This document shows, piece by piece, positions 7,650 to 11,934 of a stretch of 11,934 nt of DNA. Source of the stretch: Pavlovales sp. CCMP2436. Its lineage: Eukaryota > Haptophyta > Pavlovophyceae > Pavlovales. Positions within the stretch are counted from its first letter, which is position 1; every line of letters starts with the position of its first letter. A program made the position numbers and the translations under genes. The DNA lies in the NCBI GenBank assembly GCA_026770615.1, contig MU631483.1:165269-177202 (forward strand). Reading direction: 5' to 3'. The notes under the pieces are model-generated. The model saw nothing but the letters and a program-made list of their open reading frames with translations, was not told the origin of the DNA and made no database searches.

Positions 7650-7968
7650 GGTGGAGGTTGGTGGGGGTTGGTGGGGGTTTGAATTAACCCCCACCATTTT
7701 TTCGCGTACTGAGAGGCCTACTGCGGACCCCTCATTTTGGTGGGGGATGAAGGATTTTCACCCAAAAAGTATTTCCGCGGGCGATCCCGTCCCGCTGGAT
7801 ATGGGGTCACAGTTGTGACTAACAGATTTAAAAAAAAAACTCAACACTTTTTTTGAGAGAAATCCTTCATCCCCCACCAAAATGAGGGGTCTGCAGTAGG
7901 CCTCTCAGTACGCGAACAAATGGTGGGGGTTGCTTTTCAACCCCCACCAGCCCCCACAACCCCCACAA
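7650..7968 (+). mobile_element. Non-autonomous TIR element, copy C
   Basis: This is the same element as copy A in the same orientation. It starts with three G-rich 10-mers after GAGGAT, has inverted repeats of about 7650-7755 and 7860-7968, and the core with dyad GTCACAGTTGTGAC at 7806-7819. The core differs from A at one position by eye and from B at two. The right end is slightly degraded (CCCACAACCCCCACAA). It is followed by TTTACTTAAT.AATTA, the AT-rich block seen beside A and B. Confidence 0.85.
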
Positions 7969-8003
7969 TTTTTACTTAATCAATTATAATTGTAACGAAA
8001 TAG

Positions 8004-8016
8004 CCCCCCCCCCCCG
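8004..8016 (+). repeat. 13-bp oligo-C tract
   Basis: A homopolymer just outside copy C. It is noted because such tracts are prone to length error in sequencing. Confidence 0.8.
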
Positions 8017-8069
8017 GTCCGTCCCCAGTATACTAATCAAACCCCTCTTAGGGCGGGAATGTGATGGGG

Positions 8070-8890
8070 ATCATGCACTGCTCCACAAACCAGTGGACGA
8101 GGATCGTGAAGTCGCTCAGGAAGCGCTCGCGTGGGTTCATCGCCCTGCTCACCCTGTCATGGCGTCTCCGGAGGGGCCGCTATGCATACATTATGAAATC
8201 AAAAATTTCTAATTCCGCCGTCATGGCTTCTAAGCCTAAGCCGAACTGGTCATTTGTAACGAGTGAGCCGATTTGTAGATGTGCGTCTAGCATAGTGGGT
8301 TTGCCCCCGCCCTTGTTAGAACGTCACGCCTTCTCGCCTTAAACAATGCGCCTATGTAATCAGGTCCGTCTTAAACAATTCGCATATGTACCTTAAAATA
8401 TGTTTTAAGCGCTCCAATTCGCCTATGTCTTACGGACCAGTCCGGTAAAGACAGTGCAAATCATCGTCAGATCTCGCACCGGACATGTAGGTTGTTAGAA
8501 AGTCACCATACCTGTGGGATCATCACGTTCTCATAGCACTGCTCCAACGAACTAGTGGACGAGCAGCGCGAAGTCGCTCACGAAGCGCTAGCGGCGTTGG
8601 TCCATCGCCCAGGCTCACTGCGTCATGGCGTCTCCAGCACCGGAAGTAAGGGCTTTATAAAAAATGCAGGCATGGCGTCGCTGCCGAACCGCCGCGGCAC
8701 TACGAGAACGTCACATCTTCTCGCCTTAAACAATTCGCCTATGTAATCAGAGCAGCTTAAACAATTCGCCTATGTTCCTAAACATCCGTATGTAACGCGC
8801 TTTAACAATTCGCCTATGTCATACGGACTAGTCCGACATAGACTTATGCAAAAACACGAGTCCGACATGCGATTGTTAGAAAGATACCAT
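8070..8890 (+). repeat. Two diverged tandem units with six copies of a 20-mer
   Basis: Unit 1 (about 8070-8510) and unit 2 (about 8531-8890) share a first block (GCACTGCTCC, then AGTGGACGAG, GAAGTCGCTCA, GAAGCGCT and GTCATGGCGTCTCC) and a second block starting at AGAACGTCAC.TCTCGCC. Inside the second block the 20-mer CTTAAACAATTCGCCTATGT, or a variant, occurs three times per unit: about 8337, 8370 and 8411, then 8724, 8756 and 8800. The spacing between units is 387 bp there and 462 bp in the first block, so unit 1 carries about 75 extra bases. Both units then carry a 12-bp dyad (8433-8444 and 8824-8835) and GTTAGAAAG. There is no convincing ORF. Confidence 0.8.
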
Positions 8891-8950
8891 ATATTCGCCG
8901 CCCTGCGTAAGTACACGACGCGCAGCAACCAGCAGCTCATCTCCTTATCT

Positions 8951-9117
8951 GTCCTCGCCCGGGCACACTACCGGAGTTCCATCGGCACGCGCATTGGCGC
9001 CCAAGCCAGCGCAGCCGACTTTAAGGCTTGCAGCAGGCAATGGGCGTCGCAGCGCTCTAATCAGCAGTACTTCTCGGACAGTCAGACGACAGCTTGAATC
9101 CCTATATCAGAAATATA
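8951..9117 (+). repeat. Outer inverted repeat, left arm
   Basis: This segment, from CTCGCCCGGGCACACTACCGG to AGCTTGAATCCCTAT.CAG, is matched in reverse complement at 11770-11934 with roughly 80 percent identity by eye. It overlaps the end of a plus-strand frame (8816-9097) whose tail includes ARAHYRSSIGTR and IGAQASAAD. The right arm carries a frameshifted version of that tail. The match could continue left of 8951, because the partner arm is cut by the window edge. Confidence 0.8.
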
Positions 9118-9134
9118 TTCGTTAACCACCTTAC

Positions 9135-9908
9135 CTCGAGTGTGTTCTCATACTTGCCCCTCCGTTGACTTTGCCGCGGGTTACTAAGCTAGAAAGGGTG
9201 TGGTGCCTACTTCTAGACAGCCGGAGGCACCCCGCCGGAGTCGATTTTTTTAAGCCTATTTAGGGCCTATTTGAGCGTATCCGCCGCGCCCGCCCCAACC
9301 CACACTGGGCCAGGAGCGGGGGCTCCGCCCCCGCCCCACACCCTTGAACTCCAACACTGGGGTGGGGGCTGCGCCCCCACCCCCACACTGATGGCGACCC
9401 CGGTCGCCATCCAAAGGTCGTTTTTCCTGCCCGGGTGCTGGGGGGGGTGACCTGAGACATAGCCCATAATCAGCCATATTGCAGCGAAGGCATAACTAAT
9501 AAATTATGCGCACTAAATTTCGGCCCGCCACCTCCACGCAGCCTTTGCGCGCGCGGCCTCCGGCTCTGCCTCCGCCTTGGCGCACGCGGCCACCGCCCCG
9601 GGTGGGAAAATCTTCCTTTGGGTGCCGACCGGCGCCGGTGCCAGTGTGGGGGGGGGGGGCGCAGCCCCTCCCCCCAGTGTGGGGGGGCGCAGCCCCCCCC
9701 AGTGTGGGGCAGGGGCGGGGACGGAGCCCCCGCTGCTGGGGCCCAGTGTAGGTTGGGGCGCGGCAGATGCGCTAAAATAGGCCCTAAAAAATCGCCTCCG
9801 GCGGGGTGCCTCCGGCTGTCTTAAAGTAGGCACAGACCCTTCGTAGCTTAGTAAGTAAGTAACCCGCGGTGGATTCACTGGAGGGGCAAGTATGGAGACA
9901 CACTCGAG
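9135..9908. mobile_element. Fold-back element with ~305-bp inverted arms
   Basis: The arms at 9135-9441 and 9590-9908 are diverged reverse complements. They both contain CTCGAGTGTG, TACTTGCCCCTCC, CCGCGGGTTACT, GACAGCCGGAGGCACCCCG, GGGCCTATTT and several GC hairpins. The hairpin series uses a CCCACACTGGG or CCAGTGTGGGG motif next to palindromes such as GGGGGCTCCGCCCCC and GGGGGCTGCGCCCCC. The 148-bp loop (9442-9589) is unlike the arms and holds no supported ORF; it contains repeated GCCTCCG-type blocks. No transposase is encoded. It sits between the outer inverted repeat and the ATPase relic. Confidence 0.8.
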
Positions 9909-9962
9909 CCCTATGGGCTATGGGCATGGCCGTTGAAATTGGTTATTGCTTGGCCTATGTGA

Positions 9963-11400
9963 CTAACATATAAATAACTTCTCACATAGCCCAGTGTGCC
10001 CCCTCCGCCGGCCCCAGTGTGCGACCGCCGATGGGAGGGGTCGGTAGGTCATTTGGAAGAAATTCCCACCCGGCACCGCCTCTGCCGCCGCAGCGCGATG
10101 CGCGCCGCTGGCAAAGTCGACCGTCCTGGCGACGAGGTCCACGGTAAAGGTCGCCTTGGCCTCGTTGTACTCGCGGATCATGGCTGCAAACAGCGAGGCG
10201 ATGACCTTGTACTTGGCGGTCGGCAGCTTGACGGGCGCGTCTGCGACGAGGAGGTCGCGCATCAGATCGGCCACGGTGAACGCGCGTCCGTTCAGCTTCA
10301 CGTCCTCGAGCGTGAGCGCGCCCTTCACGTCATCGAGCGCTACCGCCTCGAACGCGCTCGCCCACGTCTCGGCGCGCGCGCGCAAGTCCGCCTCGCTCGT
10401 GCTGCAGCGCAACTCTGCCCCGAGCCTTCCGGTGAACTTTGCGAGCGTGGTGAGCTGCAAGACGCGCTCCTTCACAGCAGCGACCGCCGCATCGCTCGCC
10501 ACCTCCTTGGGCAGCGTCGCAAGGGTGGCGTCGAGCACTGCCGAGGCCTCCTCGCACGAGAAGCTGCCGACGCGCAGGAACTCTTGCCGCCCGGGGTCGT
10601 CGGGCAGCTCGGCCACCGCAAACGAGCTGCTCAGCACGACGATGGCGTGGCAGAGCCCCTTGTCGTGCGTGAGCTGCTTGGCGTGTCTACACACGCTCGC
10701 GATGAGCTTGCTGTCGCCCGATTTGCCGACGTCGAACACGACGGTCGGGAGCCAGTGCGGCTCGTCCGGGTGGGCCTCGCAGTGGGCCTGCGTCACCTGC
10801 GCGAGCCGCTCGTAGAGCTGCCCTTTGAGCGCCTCGGAGGGGACGTACATCCCGGGCTGACCCGCGCGGTGCTGCTTGAGCGCCGTGTCCACGACGAGCG
10901 TGTCGAGATCGGGGACCTGCGCATCGCCCGTCTTCACGACGACGATACCCGTGCCGCTCTTGCTGAGCACGTGCGTGCTCCACGAGCGTCGACTTGCCCG
11001 CGCCGCGCGCGCCGTACGCGACCAACTAGGCGCCGGCCTCGGATTTGGGCTGCTGGAGGTAGGCCTCGAGCTTCGCCTCGAGCTCGCGCCGCGTAACGTA
11101 GCGGTCCATCTGGTCAGCGAGGGGTGTAGGCACGTGCGCGGCGAGGATCGCGTCCGTCTCCATGCGCGCACGGCCGACGTCCGACCCTTGGCGGGCCTTC
11201 CGCCACTCATTGCTCGCGACGAAGAGCGAGACGACGAGCCCTCCTCCGGTCGCGATGAACGCCGGCCCTGAAGCGCTGGAAGCGACGAGCACCAGTCCGC
11301 AAGCGGCGAGCCCCAGAACGGCGCCCGGGCGCTTTGCCACGATGCCGAGAGCCGCGCGCGCGCGCCCGAAGAGAGACATCTTCTCCTCATCCGCGCGCAT
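9963..11400 (-). pseudogene. Membrane-anchored P-loop ATPase (ATPase_2/STAND-like), broken
   Basis: The likely start is the ATG at 11400 (MRADEEKMSLFG; a second ATG at 11379). The N-terminus has two hydrophobic segments, GAVLGLAACGLVLVASSASG and FIATGGGLVVSLFVASNEW, a probable membrane hairpin. The linker contains YVTRRELEAKLEAYLQQ, then a TAG stop (11026-11028), then in the same frame LVAYGARGAGKST (Walker A), then a frameshift near 10975-10985 into the long downstream frame. That frame continues with TGIVVVKTGD, a Walker B-like strand TVVFDVGKSGD, AIVVLSSSFAVAEL, then FLRVGSFSCEEASAVLDA, the order typical of ATPase_2-type P-loop ATPases, and a helical C-terminal region. The repaired length is about 480 residues. 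The last 20 or so residues run into CCAGTGTG repeats, so the native stop may be lost. The family assignment is by motif order; the biological role is unknown. Confidence 0.65.
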
Positions 11401-11769
11401 GGCGACAGCCGGCGTCCTGCTTGCGGCGCGGCGGGATGCGCGCGAGGGCGAGCGCGTGAGACGACGCCACCGAGACGCGCGCGCGCGCGACGCGTTCTCA
11501 CCGGGGTGTCGCGGCCAAAGGCCGCGCGAGTGAGAAGGCGCCGACGTGCGCCCCGAACGCGCTCGGCCGGCAGGCACGCCCAATAACGGCGGGCGCGCGA
11601 ACGGAATGCGCGCGCGACGACAGCACAACGCTGCCCGCGGAAAGCGCCGCAAAGCACGTGACGGTCTGCGCCAACCAGCAAAGGGCCATCACGACGAGCA
11701 GTGACCCCCCGATCTCCTGCAGCTGTTCAGTTCCCACTCATTTTTTTAAATGACAGAGGCCCTCTTTAA
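11401..11769. other. GC-rich upstream region of the ATPase relic
   Basis: Open frames continue upstream of the chosen ATG on the minus strand but become arginine- and serine-rich with no constrained pattern, so I treat them as non-coding. CG dinucleotide runs are frequent (about 11475-11493). Composition falls to AT-rich from about 11740, just before the outer inverted repeat. Confidence 0.4.
11495..11536. other. Imperfect hairpin upstream of the ATPase start
   Basis: An outer stem TTCTCAC / GTGAGAA encloses an inner stem GCGGCC-AAA-GGCCGC, with a bulge of CGGGGTG on one side. It lies about 95 bp upstream of the ATPase ATG. It might be a regulatory or element-end structure, but GC-rich sequence forms hairpins easily. 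Confidence 0.4.
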
Positions 11770-11934
11770 TAATATTGACTGATAGGGATTCAAGCTGGCG
11801 TCTGACTGTTCTGAATGTTTAGCTGGTCTGAGCGCTGCGTCGCCCATTGCCTGCTGCGTGCCTTATTCGGCTGCGCTGGCTTGGGCGCCACCGCGCGTGC
11901 CGATGGATCTCCGGTAGTGTGCCCGGGCAAGGGC
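11770..11934 (-). repeat. Outer inverted repeat, right arm (truncated by window edge)
   Basis: Read in reverse complement this matches 8951-9117 from GCCCGGGCACACTACCGGAG to AGCTTGAATCCCTAT. A two-base loss relative to the left arm breaks the frame that is open there. The match reaches the last base of the window, so the true arm is longer. Confidence 0.8.

Noticed and set aside
8337..8819. CRISPR-like array of 20-mers
   Set aside because: Spacing is irregular, spacers are only 12-25 bp, and the intervening sequence is itself duplicated between units.
9996..11096. 366-codon plus-strand frame
   Set aside because: It is antisense to the ATPase; its translation is arginine- and histidine-rich with no motif, whereas the minus strand gives an ordered domain series.
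11029..11681. Amino-terminal extension of the long minus-strand ATPase frame
   Set aside because: The translation is serine- and arginine-rich shadow; the membrane segments and Walker A are in a different frame starting at 11400.

Overview
The window looks like accessory, transposon-rich DNA from a GC-rich eukaryotic microalga. A haptophyte or another alga with a virus- and transposon-laden genome is my best guess, but no ribosomal or housekeeping gene is present to fix the taxon. There are no bacterial-style operons or ribosome binding sites. The recognisable genes are broken, and most of the rest is built from inverted, tandem and dispersed repeats.

Layout. 1-940: unrecognised sequence with a possible C2H2 zinc-finger scrap and a frameshifted helical ORF on the minus strand. 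941-2570: two copies (A, B) of a ~320-bp non-autonomous element with long terminal inverted repeats (TIRs), G-rich 10-mer ends and a near-identical ~46-bp core, plus a separate inverted repeat and a direct repeat around copy B. 2570-3347: short tandem repeats, no convincing gene, and a 17-bp oligo-T tract. 3348-5777 (minus): the main gene, a polymerase (TV-Pol-like) fused to a superfamily 3 helicase, about 810 codons with three single-base frameshifts. This architecture is known from virophages, polinton-like viruses and related transposons. 5780-6060: AT-rich flank. 6101-6930: GC-rich tandem repeat with a 230-bp higher-order period. 7000-7330: a trinucleotide microsatellite and a small degenerate repeat. 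7313-7649 (minus): a CxxC-containing ORF cut off by copy C of the TIR element (7650-7968). 8070-8890: two diverged tandem units carrying six copies of a 20-mer. 8951-11934: a large inverted repeat, open at the window edge, enclosing a 774-bp fold-back element (9135-9908) and a broken membrane-anchored P-loop ATPase gene (minus, 9963-11400).

The genes do not form an obvious pathway. The best unifying reading is a graveyard or nest of mobile elements: a replicative polymerase-helicase relic flanked by inversely oriented copies B and C, and a second inverted-repeat-bounded unit carrying an ATPase. Several frameshifts are single-base losses in or beside short homopolymers. Assembly error therefore has to be excluded before the genes are called dead.
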